The notes below the pieces were generated by a model that had not been told where the DNA came from, did not search any database, and saw only the letters and a list, made by a program, of their open reading frames with translations. DNA of 64,000 bases from Carpediemonas membranifera (Eukaryota; Fornicata): NCBI GenBank assembly GCA_019828565.1, contig JAHDYR010000038.1, forward strand, positions 1 through 64,000. The letters are read 5' to 3'. Shown piece by piece: positions 39,101-46,372 of this stretch. The position numbers were made by a program, and so were the translations under genes. How positions within the stretch are numbered: the stretch's first letter is position 1; each line of letters begins with the position of its first letter.

Positions 39101-42100
39101 CGGAGGTGCGCGATCACGTCCTCGTGCTCGGCCTGCTGCTGCTCGATGTTGGCCTGGGCGACGTGGAGGCTCGCCAGGAGGTCCGCGTTCTTCTCGCGCG
39201 TAGTCTCGTTCGCGGCGGCCTGGCGCTTGACCTCAGCCTGGCTCGCCTCGAGATCGGCGACCTTCTGCACGACTTCGTTCTTGCGCGCCTCGAGCTCGCT
39301 CTTGAGGCCCTCGACCTCGCGGCGCAGGGCGTTGCGCTCCTGTGCGACAAGCTCAGCGTCGCCATCACGCTGCAGGATCGTCTGCTCCAGGTCGAAGGTG
39401 CGGTCTTGGAACTGGCACTTTAACTCGCGAACCTCTTCCTGAAGCTGCTTGCGTTCTTCATCGAACTCGGCAGCCTTCGCGGCGGCAGTTTCCTGTATCT
39501 CGATGATCTGCGACTTGAGGTCGGCGATCTCACGCGTCTTCTCGGGCAGGGTCTTGCTCTCGAGGTTCTTGGCCTTGCCGCGCAGAGCCTCCATCTCGGT
39601 GACCTGCTCAGCGAGCGTCTCAGCGCGGGAGCTGACGGCCTCGCGCTGCTCTTCTGCTTCGCGCAGGCGGCGCTTCGTGTCGTCGATCTCGTCGCGGAGG
39701 TGCGCGATCACGTCCTCGTGCTCGGCCTGCTGCTGCTCGATGTTGGCCTGGGCGACGTGGAGGCTCGCCAGGAGGTCCGCGTTCTTCTCGCGCGTAGTCT
39801 CGTTCGCGGCGGCCTGGCGCTTGACCTCAGCCTGGCTCGCCTCGAGATCGGCGACCTTCTGCACGACTTCGTTCTTGCGCGCCTCGAGCTCGCTCTTGAG
39901 GCCCTCGACCTCGCGGCGCAGGGCGTTGCGCTCCTGGTCGACAAGCTCAGCGTCGTCCTCGCGCTGCAGGATCGTCTGCTCCAGGTCGAAGGTGCGGTCT
40001 TGGAACTGGCGCTTCAACTCGCGGACCTCTTCCTGAAGCTGCTTGCGTTCTTCCTCGAACTCGGCAGCCTTCGCGGCGGCAGTCTCCTGCATCCGGATGA
40101 TCTGCGACTTGAGGTCGGCGATCTCACGCGTCTTCTCGGGCAGGGTCTTGCTCTCGAGGTTCTTGGCCTTGCCGCGCAGAGCCTCCATCTCGGTGACCTG
40201 CTCAGCGAGCGTCTCAGCGCGGGAGCTGACAGCCTCGCGCTGCTCTTCTGCTTCGCGCAGGCGGCGCTTCGTGTCGTCGATCTCGTCGCGGAGGTGCGCG
40301 ATCACGTCCTCGTGCTCGGCCTGCTGCTGCTCGATGTTGGCCTGGGCGACGTGGAGGCTCGCCAGGAGGTCCGCGTTCTTCTCGCGCGTAGTCTCGTTTG
40401 CGGCGGCCTGGCGCTTGACCTCAGCCTGGCTCGCCTCGAGATCGGCGACCTTCTGCACGACTTCGTTCTTGCGCGCCTCGAGCTCGCTCTTGAGGCCCTC
40501 GACCTCGCGGCGCAGGGCGTTGCGCTCCTGGTCGACAAGCTCAGCGTCGTCCTCGCGCTGCAGGATCGTCTGCTCCAGGTCGAAGGTGCGGTCTTGGAAC
40601 TGGCGCTTCAACTCGCGGACCTCTTCCTGAAGCTGCTTGCGTTCTTCCTCGAACTCGGCAGCCTTCGCGGCGGCAGTCTCCTGCATCCGGATGATCTGCG
40701 ACTTGAGGTCGGCGATCTCACGCGTCTTCTCGGGCAGGGTCTTGCTCTCGAGGTTCTTGGCCTTGCCGCGCAGAGCCTCCATCTCGGTGACCTGCTCAGC
40801 GAGCGTCTCAGCGCGGGAGCTGACAGCCTCGCGCTGCTCTTCTGCTTCGCGCAGGCGGCGCTTCGTGTCGTCGATCTCGTCGCGGAGGTGCGCGATCACG
40901 TCCTCGTGCTCGGCCTGCTGCTGCTCGATGTTGGCCTGGGCGACGTGGAGGCTCGCCAGGAGGTCCGCGTTCTTCTCGCGCGTAGTCTCGTTCGCGGCGG
41001 CCTGGCGCTTGACCTCAGCCTGGCTCGCCTCGAGATCGGCGACCTTCTGCACGACTTCGTTCTTGCGCGCCTCGAGCTCGCTCTTGAGGCCCTCGACCTC
41101 GCGGCGCAGGGCGTTGCGCTCCTGGTCGACAAGCTCAGCGTCGTCCTCGCGCTGCAGGATCGTCTGCTCCAGGTCGAAGGTGCGGTCTTGGAACTGGCGC
41201 TTCAACTCGCGGACCTCTTCCTGAAGCTGCTTGCGTTCTTCCTCGAACTCGGCAGCCTTCGCGGCGGCAGTCTCCTGCATCCGGATGATCTGCGACTTGA
41301 GGTCGGCGATCTCACGCGTCTTCTCGGGCAGGGTCTTGCTCTCGGGGTTCTTGGCCTTGCCGCGCAGAGCCTCCATCTCGGTGACCTGCTCAGCGAGCGT
41401 CTCAGCGCGGGAGCTGACAGCCTCGCGCTGCTCTTCTGCTTCGCGCAGGCGGCGCTTCGTGTCGTCGATCTCGTCGCGGAGGTGCGCGATCACGTCCTCG
41501 TGCTCGGCCTGCTGCTGCTCGATGTTGGCCTGGGCGACGTGGAGGCTCGCCAGGAGGTCCGCGTTCTTCTCGCGCGTAGTCTCGTTCGCGGCGGCCTGGC
41601 GCTTGACCTCAGCCTGGCTCGCCTCGAGATCGGCGACCTTCTGCACGACTTCGTTCTTGCGCGCCTCGAGCTCGCCCTTGAGGCCCTCGACCTCGCGGCG
41701 CAGGGCGTTGCGCTCCTGGTCGACAATCCCGTCTCGGCCCGACTTTTCTGCACGGGTGCTCTCAAGTCGCCGCTTCAACTCACGGATTTCCCCCTCGCGT
41801 TCGGCCAAAATCTTCTCATTTGACCGAGAAGCTGTCTTGAGATCAGCGATTTCACGTCTAAGATCCTCGTTCAGGTCCAGTGTCTTGACGAGCTCTTCGC
41901 CATAGAGCTTCGTCGTCAGGCCTCGGTGCTGGTCCCGCTCATGTTTCATGTCCTTCAATTGACGCTGTAGCACTGAAATCTTGGCAGTGGTGTGGGTGTC
42001 GGCAGACTCTGTGATGTCTGGCGATGGCGCACTTCCGTCAGTCATCAGTCCCACCTCCACAGTCGCTGGCCGGTCCTGGTCGCCGAGATTCAACCGATAG

Positions 42101-42300
42101 TAATCTAGTTCAGTCTTGAGAGTTGCATTCTCCTCGGACAGGGTTCTGTTCTGTGCGGAGATCTTCTTCAGGAGCTCATGGTCTGTTTCGAACCTCCGGT
42201 TCAGCTTAGCGTACTCCCCATTGGCAATTGACAACCGCTTCCTTGTTTTTTCCAGCTGCTGCCGCAAATTCGGGGTCTCTGTGGACCCGTTGCGGCTCAT
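33166..42300 (-). CDS. Giant coiled-coil protein with 198-residue tandem repeats
   Basis: 3044 residues, ATG at 42300, no stop. Residues 1-191 are a non-repeated coiled coil (LEKTRKRLSIANGEYAKLN...). Residues 192-2800 are thirteen copies plus a fraction of a 198-residue coiled-coil unit, each starting near QERNALRREVEGLK. Residues 2800-3044 are a unique coiled-coil tail with a basic end. There are no membrane segments, so the protein probably forms a very long rod, over 400 nm if it is a continuous helix (about 0.15 nm per residue; inference). Such proteins act as spacers in cytoskeletal, basal-body or Golgi structures; I do not recognise the family. It is 101 bases downstream of the kinase gene, on the same strand. 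Confidence 0.9.
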   Translation of the reverse strand: MSRNGSTETPNLRQQLEKTRKRLSIANGEYAKLNRRFETDHELLKKISAQNRTLSEENATLKTELDYYRLNLGDQDRPATVEVGLMTDGSAPSPDITESADTHTTAKISVLQRQLKDMKHERDQHRGLTTKLYGEELVKTLDLNEDLRREIADLKTASRSNEKILAEREGEIRELKRRLESTRAEKSGRDGIVDQERNALRREVEGLKGELEARKNEVVQKVADLEASQAEVKRQAAANETTREKNADLLASLHVAQANIEQQQAEHEDVIAHLRDEIDDTKRRLREAEEQREAVSSRAETLAEQVTEMEALRGKAKNPESKTLPEKTREIADLKSQIIRMQETAAAKAAEFEEERKQLQEEVRELKRQFQDRTFDLEQTILQREDDAELVDQERNALRREVEGLKSELEARKNEVVQKVADLEASQAEVKRQAAANETTREKNADLLASLHVAQANIEQQQAEHEDVIAHLRDEIDDTKRRLREAEEQREAVSSRAETLAEQVTEMEALRGKAKNLESKTLPEKTREIADLKSQIIRMQETAAAKAAEFEEERKQLQEEVRELKRQFQDRTFDLEQTILQREDDAELVDQERNALRREVEGLKSELEARKNEVVQKVADLEASQAEVKRQAAANETTREKNADLLASLHVAQANIEQQQAEHEDVIAHLRDEIDDTKRRLREAEEQREAVSSRAETLAEQVTEMEALRGKAKNLESKTLPEKTREIADLKSQIIRMQETAAAKAAEFEEERKQLQEEVRELKRQFQDRTFDLEQTILQREDDAELVDQERNALRREVEGLKSELEARKNEVVQKVADLEASQAEVKRQAAANETTREKNADLLASLHVAQANIEQQQAEHEDVIAHLRDEIDDTKRRLREAEEQREAVSSRAETLAEQVTEMEALRGKAKNLESKTLPEKTREIADLKSQIIEIQETAAAKAAEFDEERKQLQEEVRELKCQFQDRTFDLEQTILQRDGDAELVAQERNALRREVEGLKSELEARKNEVVQKVADLEASQAEVKRQAAANETTREKNADLLASLHVAQANIEQQQAEHEDVIAHLRDEIDDTKRRLREAEEQREAVSSRAETLAEQVTEMEALRGKAKNLESKTLPEKTREIADLKSQIIRMQETAAAKAAEFEEERKQLQEEVRELKRQFQDCTFDLEQTILQREDDAELVDQERNALRREVEGLKSELEARKNEVVQKVADLEASQAEVKRQAAANETTREKNADLLASLHVAQANIEQQQAEHEDVIAHLRDEIDDTKRRLREAEEQREAVSSRAETLAEQVTEMEALRGKAKNLESKTLPEKTREIADLKSQIIRMQETAAAKAAEFEEERKQLQEEVRELKRQFQDRTFDLEQTILQREDDAELVDQERNALRREVEGLKSELEARKNEVVQKVADLEASQAEVKRQAAANETTREKNADLLASLHVAQANIEQQQAEHEDVIAHLRDEIDDTKRRLREAEEQREAVSSRAETLAEQVTEMEALRGKAKNLESKTLPEKTREIADLKSQIIRMQETAAAKAAEFEEERKQLQEEVRELKRQFQDCTFDLEQTILQREDDAELVDQERNALRREVEGLKGELEARKNEVVQKVADLEASQAEVKRQAAANETTREKNADLLASLHVAQANIEQQQAEHENVIAHLRDEIDDTKRRLREAEEQREAVSSRAETLAEQVTEMEALRGKAKNLESKTLPEKTREIADLKSQIIRMQETAAAKAAEFEEERKQLQEEVRELKRQFQDRTFDLEQTILQREDDAELVDQERNALRREVEGLKSELEARKNEVVQKVADLEASQAEVKRQAAANETTREKNADLLASLHVAQANIEQQQAEHEDVIAHLRDEIDDTKRRLREAEEQREAVSSRAETLAEQVTEMEALRGKAKNLESKTLPEKTREIADLKSQIIRMQETAAAKAAEFEEERKQLQEEVRELKRQFQDRTFDLEQTILQREDDAELVDQERNALRREVEGLKSELEARKNEVVQKVADLEASQAEVKRQAAANETTREKNADLLASLHVAQANIEQQQAEHEDVIAHLRDEIDDTKRRLREAEEQREAVSSRAETLAEQVTEMEALRGKAKNLESKTLPEKTREIADLKSQIIRMQETAAAKAAEFEEERKQLQEEVRELKRQFQDRTFDLEQTILQREDDAELVDQERNALRREVEGLKSELEARKNEVVQKVADLEASQAEVKRQAAANETTREKNADLLASLHVAQANIEQQQAEHEDVIAHLRDEIDDTKRRLREAEEQREAVSSRAETLAEQVTEMEALRGKAKNLESKTLPEKTREIADLKSQIIRMQETAAAKAAEFEEERKQLQEEVRELKRQFQDRTFDLEQTILQREDDAELVDQERNALRREVEGLKSELEARKNEVVQKVADLEASQAEVKRQAAANETTREKNADLLASLHVAQANIEQQQAEHENVIAHLRDEIDDTKRRLREAEEQREAVSSRAETLAEQVTEMEALRGKAKNLESKTLPEKTREIADLKSQIIRMQETAAAKAAEFEEERKQLQEEVRELKCQFQDRTFDLEQTILQRDGDAELVAQERNALRREVEGLKSELEARKNEVVQKVADLEASQAEVKRQAAANETTREKSADLLASLHVAQANIEQQQAEHENVIAHLRDEIDDTKRRLREAEEQREAVSSRAETLAEQVTEMEALRGKAKNLESKTLPEKTREIADLKSQIIRMQETAAAKAAEFEEERKQLQEEVRELKRQFQDRTFDLEQTILQREDDAELVDQERNALRREVEGLKSELEARKNEVVQKVADLEAISADLQAVSLINQRQGEESAEVIADLTARLNAVTELEATRAKDLAAETERVKELERIVERQASHVEELEELLASGREELVTTIAQLRDENMALISAQHSGHAASHVAAASSQIRALDAQLRQKKWLRSLVVQVETIRQQERARGVADGDAIDVVVLSYRDHADNVRAKVAAEREVKRLRAGGSTDNTDYLMKRVEVLERKLRHRDTALAKLDPKHVSSPFPHDHTGMESVLKRSRSGDFNFSS
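33899..41726 (-). repeat. 594-bp tandem repeat within the coiled-coil gene, about 13.2 units
   Basis: Unit boundaries recur exactly every 594 bases (for example the CTTCCTCGAACTCGGC block at 34113, 34707, 35301 and so on to 41241). Units differ at only a few bases, such as AAGCTCAGCGTCGCCATCACG versus GTCGTCCTCGCG in two of them (near 34608 and 39354), which share a variant tail. Near-identity of DNA, not only protein, means recent expansion or gene conversion. Confidence 0.97.
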
Positions 42301-42401
42301 GGCGTCAAGTGTCGTGGTGCACTTTTAGAAATTCTGCGGCGACAAAGGCATACTACGCGCCATGCAGACAGCAGAGACGCATGGGACTCTATTTATCACA
42401 C

Positions 42402-43805
42402 TCACTTGCCAAGACGGGACACCAAATAGCGGTTGATGTCGGCCGTCACGGAGTCGTCCACGCGACTCTCGCCCCCACCAGCCGCCGCCCGCTCCACCGC
42501 GGCCTGCATCTCACGTTCGGATGGCAGCCGCACGGTTCGTCCGCTCCTGTTGTCGGCAGACAGGGATCCGTACCTTGTCACGAGCTCCGCGGCGAGGAGC
42601 TCCGCCGCTCCCATAGGAAGGGCTGCCAGCGCGCCCAAGATCGTGTCGCATGTCTCAGCGGCTTGTGGGTGGTTTGTGCCAACGGCCTTGAGGGCTGGGG
42701 CGAAGACCTCCTTCATCACGGCTGAGGAGGAGTCGGCCTCCCCGTCACTGGTCTCGTCCCGCTCGGAATTCACAATGGCAGACGGACGAACGGCGACCGT
42801 GCCCATGGCAGGGATGGACGGCAGCGGTGCAGTGGGGCGTTGGGCGACCGTGCCAGCTGGCTCGAGGCCGTCGTCGTCGGACGAGTCGAAGTCCCACGCC
42901 ACCTCGGGCTTTACCGCATCAGCAGATGCCGGTAAGGGTGTCGCCTTGGTCGTGGCAGAGCTCTTGACCTGGCCCCGCTCCACGAGGTCCTGCAGGGTCG
43001 CCAGCCGGCCGGCGTTCCTGATGAACTTGTGCTTGAGCAGCTCTGCCGCGCTAGATCTCCGCTCGGGGTCCTTGACCAGGCACTGGGCGAGGAAGTCGTG
43101 GAATGACCGGTCCCAGCGCTTCTCGTCCTCGAGGCGGGGCGGGTCGACGTTGGGCTTGGGGATGATCATCAGGGCCTTCATCGGGTGCATCTCAGAGAAC
43201 GGCGGGGCGCCCTCGGCCATTTCTATGGCAGTGATCCCCAGACTCCAGATGTCGGCCTTGACGTCATGTCCGGCCTGACTGATCACCTCTGGGGCCATCC
43301 AGTAGGGCGTCCCGATGAACGTGTTCCGCTTGGACATGGTATCCGTAATCTGCCCAGAGACACCAAAGTCGGCGAGCTTGACCTTCCCGCCCTCGGACAG
43401 CAGCAGATTGGCCGCTTTGATGTCGCGGTGGATCTTATTCGACGAGTGAAGGTATTTCAACGCTGAAAGGACCTCGCGCATGATGATGGCGATGTATGCT
43501 TCTGAGATATCGGTCTGTTGCATTATGTCGAAAACAGATCCACCGCCAAGGTACTCCATGACGATCGAGAGGCGTGTCCCCTCAATGAAGGAGCCGTAAT
43601 AGCGTGTAACATAGTCTGATTCAAGCTCAGACAGGATAGAGATCTCCTTCCTAATGTCCTCAATGTCGTCGTCTGCCTCTTCAAGGTCAATGTTCTTAAT
43701 TGCAACGATTTCTTGCGTTCGTTTGTTCATAGCTTTCCAAACTTCACCGAACGACCCTTTACCCACCATTTCTAGATAGGAAAAGTCGGCACTGTTCAGA
43801 TTCAT
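42402..43805 (-). CDS. GCK-III family Ste20-like protein kinase
   Basis: 467 residues from the ATG at 43805, placed just before the kinase fold; the open frame extends 46 codons further, with unlikely sequence. Glycine loop GKGSFGEV (residues 15-22), ATP lysine K37, HRD at 126-128, DFG at 146-148, activation loop [12 protein letters not shown]. It is complete and active-looking. The order of these features and [14 protein letters not shown] match MST3/MST4/Kic1 (GCK-III). The C-terminal 200 residues are Ser/Thr/acidic-rich, with [13 protein letters not shown]. Such kinases act in cell polarity, Golgi and centrosome/cilium control, often with an MO25-type partner. Adjacent genes do not say more. 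Confidence 0.93.
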   Translation of the reverse strand: MNLNSADFSYLEMVGKGSFGEVWKAMNKRTQEIVAIKNIDLEEADDDIEDIRKEISILSELESDYVTRYYGSFIEGTRLSIVMEYLGGGSVFDIMQQTDISEAYIAIIMREVLSALKYLHSSNKIHRDIKAANLLLSEGGKVKLADFGVSGQITDTMSKRNTFIGTPYWMAPEVISQAGHDVKADIWSLGITAIEMAEGAPPFSEMHPMKALMIIPKPNVDPPRLEDEKRWDRSFHDFLAQCLVKDPERRSSAAELLKHKFIRNAGRLATLQDLVERGQVKSSATTKATPLPASADAVKPEVAWDFDSSDDDGLEPAGTVAQRPTAPLPSIPAMGTVAVRPSAIVNSERDETSDGEADSSSAVMKEVFAPALKAVGTNHPQAAETCDTILGALAALPMGAAELLAAELVTRYGSLSADNRSGRTVRLPSEREMQAAVERAAAGGGESRVDDSVTADINRYLVSRLGK

Positions 43806-43881
43806 CTGCAGGTGGCGTTCGGTTTTGATGTTCCCGTTTTTGCATAAAAAAAAGAGCACCAAAAAGCTGAATAAACCTCGC

Positions 43882-44691
43882 CTAGCGCCGGTGTTTACGT
43901 AATATTTGCCAGGCCAATGGATCTCTAGGCTCCTCATCTCCATACATGACGCGCCTGATGCCGTCTGCCTCGCTCATAAGCCCGCTGTCTGCGGCAACAG
44001 GGTCGACTGCCCCGATCGACAGCAGACCAGACTCAAGCGACTCCGCCAGCTCAAAGAGCGCCGTGTCCCTGGTGGCATCCTTCCACGCGGGAATGACTAT
44101 GTTCTGCGTGGGCACGAACCAGCCTGACCCCCGAGAAGCTGAGAGAAGCGTAACGTCATCACGCCCATTCAGGAATTTTGGTGAAACCACCTTGCGAGAC
44201 CACCACCGGCCACGCTTGAGGCTGGGGTGCTTATCAATTGTGCGGGTAACAACCTTCCCCGCCGGGTCGATGCCTGTGACGATATTCTTCGCCATGGCGG
44301 CCGGGTATGAGGTGTACAACACAACGTCATACCTTCCAGTCAATGCATCGATGAACTCGGCGGCTCCTGGGCGCAGTCCGAGGGTTTTGACGCCTCTCTG
44401 AAGGTGTTTGCCGATCAAGACAGAATCCATGTCAATAATGAGCGTCGGGAGCGTCGCTGGAGCTAGTTGTGATCTCGATTCAGTGAGAATAGATGCAAGA
44501 CGATGCAATGAAGATGGTGTGAGAAACTGCTTTGCTGTGTTACTGGCGAATGGTTGTCACGAACCTTCACGGATGCCACGGACGTGATCCTTAAGTACTT
44601 CTCGCTTATCCGGGTGATATGCATTAAAACTAAAGTATCCAGCTGCAACACCGATTGCTACGGCCGTTGTGACGTGCCCACGAGTGACCAT
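43882..44691 (-). CDS. Tim50-like protein, two exons
   Basis: Exons 44565-44691 and 43882-44534 give 259 residues. Exon 1 encodes one hydrophobic segment (about residues 7-22, [16 protein letters not shown]). Exon 2 has the HAD/NIF phosphatase-like fold: IIDMD (D77, D79), [21 protein letters not shown], and a late [21 protein letters not shown], which resembles the region where Tim50 reads 'lprWdG...D..L.dLa'. A single membrane anchor before a NIF domain is typical of Tim50, the receptor of the TIM23 protein translocase at the inner mitochondrial membrane. In a metamonad this would point to protein import into a mitochondrion-related organelle. A nuclear-envelope or cytosolic SCP/Dullard-type phosphatase is the alternative. 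The kinase gene starts 76 bases downstream. Confidence 0.75.
44535..44564 (-). other. Spliceosomal intron, 30 nt (Tim50-like gene)
   Basis: On the minus strand GTTCGT...CAGTAACACAG. Removal joins ...RGIRE to AKQFLTPSS with the codon split G|CA and links the membrane segment to the NIF domain. Confidence 0.88.
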
Positions 44692-45086
44692 TGGGGATGT
44701 GCAGTTTAAGACGTGGGCCCTGAAGGTCGAACAATGTGTTTATACTGCGCAAAAAAACTGCCCTGTCTCCCTCCTACTCACGTCTTAAGTCGGTAGGGAG
44801 ATCGTCTTCTCCAGGGCTTCCACAAAGCGTCTTCTTCGTGGACGTCAGTACAGCTGCAAACGTCACAATCGCTCACACGTCGTCTCATTGTATTCAGAAT
44901 CGAATAAATGGGGGGGGGGGCTGAAGAGGCCTCAATATTGAGTATGCCGCGCAGGATAAGAATACTTGAGTCCAAAACACACAGTGATCCAAGCAGCATC
45001 AGGATCGCAGTGTGGTTCATCATACTCTATCAACCGTGCGCAGCATATCACGCGCGCTGCAGCGCGTGCTTGCTCAACTTAGCAAG
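44692..45086. other. Intergenic with a G10 run, a 28-bp dispersed repeat and a palindrome
   Basis: Contains a G10 run near 44910, the repeat at 44945-44972, and GCGCTGCAGCGC near 45055-45070. No gene seen. Confidence 0.5.
44945..44972. repeat. 28-bp dispersed repeat, copy 1
   Basis: TGCCGCGCAGGATAAGAATA followed by CTTGAGTC, identical to 46235-46262. Both are preceded about 18 bases upstream by GGCTGAAG, so the similarity extends beyond the identical core. Confidence 0.85.
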
Positions 45087-45896
45087 TTAATGATAGCGAG
45101 GAAGAGCACCTCTCTGGGAGTCGTAGTGGAAAGGAGATTGCTCTATCTGATCTGAAGTTGCATCGAAGGTGCACCAAAGGATGTTCTCGCTGGCGCTCTT
45201 ATCTCGGTGAGAGAAATCCACGGTACCAGTGCGACCCACCCGCTGCTCCTCGGGCAATGCATGCATTTGAGGATGATACCTGCCATGATCGACGGATATG
45301 GCGGCAACCTCAGTGTCGAGCTCGCCTAGTGTGTCGAGAAAATCCTGTTGAACACCCGGCCGATCATGGAGGAGCGGACGCACCCGTTCTAATCCAGCAC
45401 GAAGACGGGTCAGGTACCTGGGTGACGCGCGCGAGAGCCAGACCCGGGTGGCTGTGGAGTACTCACCCAACCAGCGCTGAAATGGCTTTGCCAAACCGAC
45501 GTACCCGTAGGCAGCCACGAAGTCCTGGACGAGTGGGGTTATGTCAGGGTCCCTCCACATCGCCAGGTCGCCAATCCACCTGCACCGATCCGCTGCCTTT
45601 GCCTTGCACTCTCTTCCCTTGGCAATGCTGACGATCTGCTTGAGGACCTCCTGGTCGAACAGGTTGACCGTCCTCGGTGGGGTCAACGCGTGCGCAGATG
45701 CAGAGACGCACGCAAGCAGGCAAGTGAATGTGTACTTAGCCTGCGTGAAAGAACGCATGCCCGGTTCAAGATTTCCTCGCCGCGGCGCGTTGTTATCGCC
45801 TCCGCCGTTAATCTCGCCAATGGCCTTGTTAACGGAAGCCTTCGCCGTGTATATCTTGGAAGGCATGCAGTCTATTGAGCTGCCTGCATCGATCAT
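45087..45896 (-). CDS. Hypothetical protein, conserved look
   Basis: 269 residues from the ATG at 45896. I do not recognise it. It has a weak N-terminus with GGGDNN, a hydrophobic segment near residues 56-70 (TFTCLLACVSASAHAL), then a charged helical region (NLFDQEVLKQIVSIAKGRE; WRDPDITPLVQDFVAAYG), and a late stretch ending DQIEQSPFHYDS. There are cysteines at 95 and 103, but no clear metal site. The hydrophobic segment could be a membrane anchor or a signal. It lies between the Tim50-like gene and CEP76 with no shared strand context. Missing introns could hide a different N-terminus. Confidence 0.55.
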   Translation of the reverse strand: MIDAGSSIDCMPSKIYTAKASVNKAIGEINGGGDNNAPRRGNLEPGMRSFTQAKYTFTCLLACVSASAHALTPPRTVNLFDQEVLKQIVSIAKGRECKAKAADRCRWIGDLAMWRDPDITPLVQDFVAAYGYVGLAKPFQRWLGEYSTATRVWLSRASPRYLTRLRAGLERVRPLLHDRPGVQQDFLDTLGELDTEVAAISVDHGRYHPQMHALPEEQRVGRTGTVDFSHRDKSASENILWCTFDATSDQIEQSPFHYDSQRGALPRYH

Positions 45897-46372
45897 TTCT
45901 TTTCAGGGTTCATCAGCTAGCAGCATACCTCAAAACACAAGAAACCAGCATCATACAACACAAAGCGTCTTTACTACTAGCTACAACCGCTTTCCACCAC
46001 TAGTGTCTCTCACAGCAGACTAAGATGACGAAGACGACGACGACATGAGCTTCAGACGCCGGCAATGGACGACAGATGAGCGCGTAACAGACGAGCACAG
46101 ACGCGAAAGAAGACAGCAGCGTTCGACACAGACGATGGACGACAGACGACGCATCTTTTCGTGCAGACCGACGACTGAAAGCACGACAGACCGATGGCAC
46201 AGACGAGGGCTGAAGTGGGTGAGTGGAGGTAGTGTGCCGCGCAGGATAAGAATACTTGAGTCTAATCATGAACCCCCAGTAAACACCTCTAAACGCTACA
46301 TTGAGTCGGTCCCTAAGCTGCGAGAAAATTTTGCACCTTCTGCAGTCAGCCAAACTCAAGAACTGGCTGATA
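45897..46372. other. CEP76 upstream region with GACGAC-rich low complexity
   Basis: Low-complexity GACGA/CAGACGA sequence at about 46020-46200, then the second copy of the 28-bp repeat. A 112-codon frame here is made of the simple sequence and is not taken as a gene. Confidence 0.5.
46235..46262. repeat. 28-bp dispersed repeat, copy 2
   Basis: Identical to 44945-44972; lies 110 bases before the CEP76 start codon. Confidence 0.85.

Noticed and set aside
34948-39423. 1491-codon open frame on the plus strand, and a 707-codon one at 39700-41823, opposite the coiled-coil gene
   Set aside because: They are the mirror of the 594-bp coding repeats; the period is a multiple of three, so one stop-free antisense frame repeats. 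The sense frame gives a proper coiled coil; the antisense product is only leucine-rich repetition.
43806-43943. 46-codon N-terminal extension of the GCK-III kinase
   Set aside because: Contains a hydrophobic and low-quality stretch unlike kinases of this family; the ATG at 43805 is adjacent to the kinase domain.
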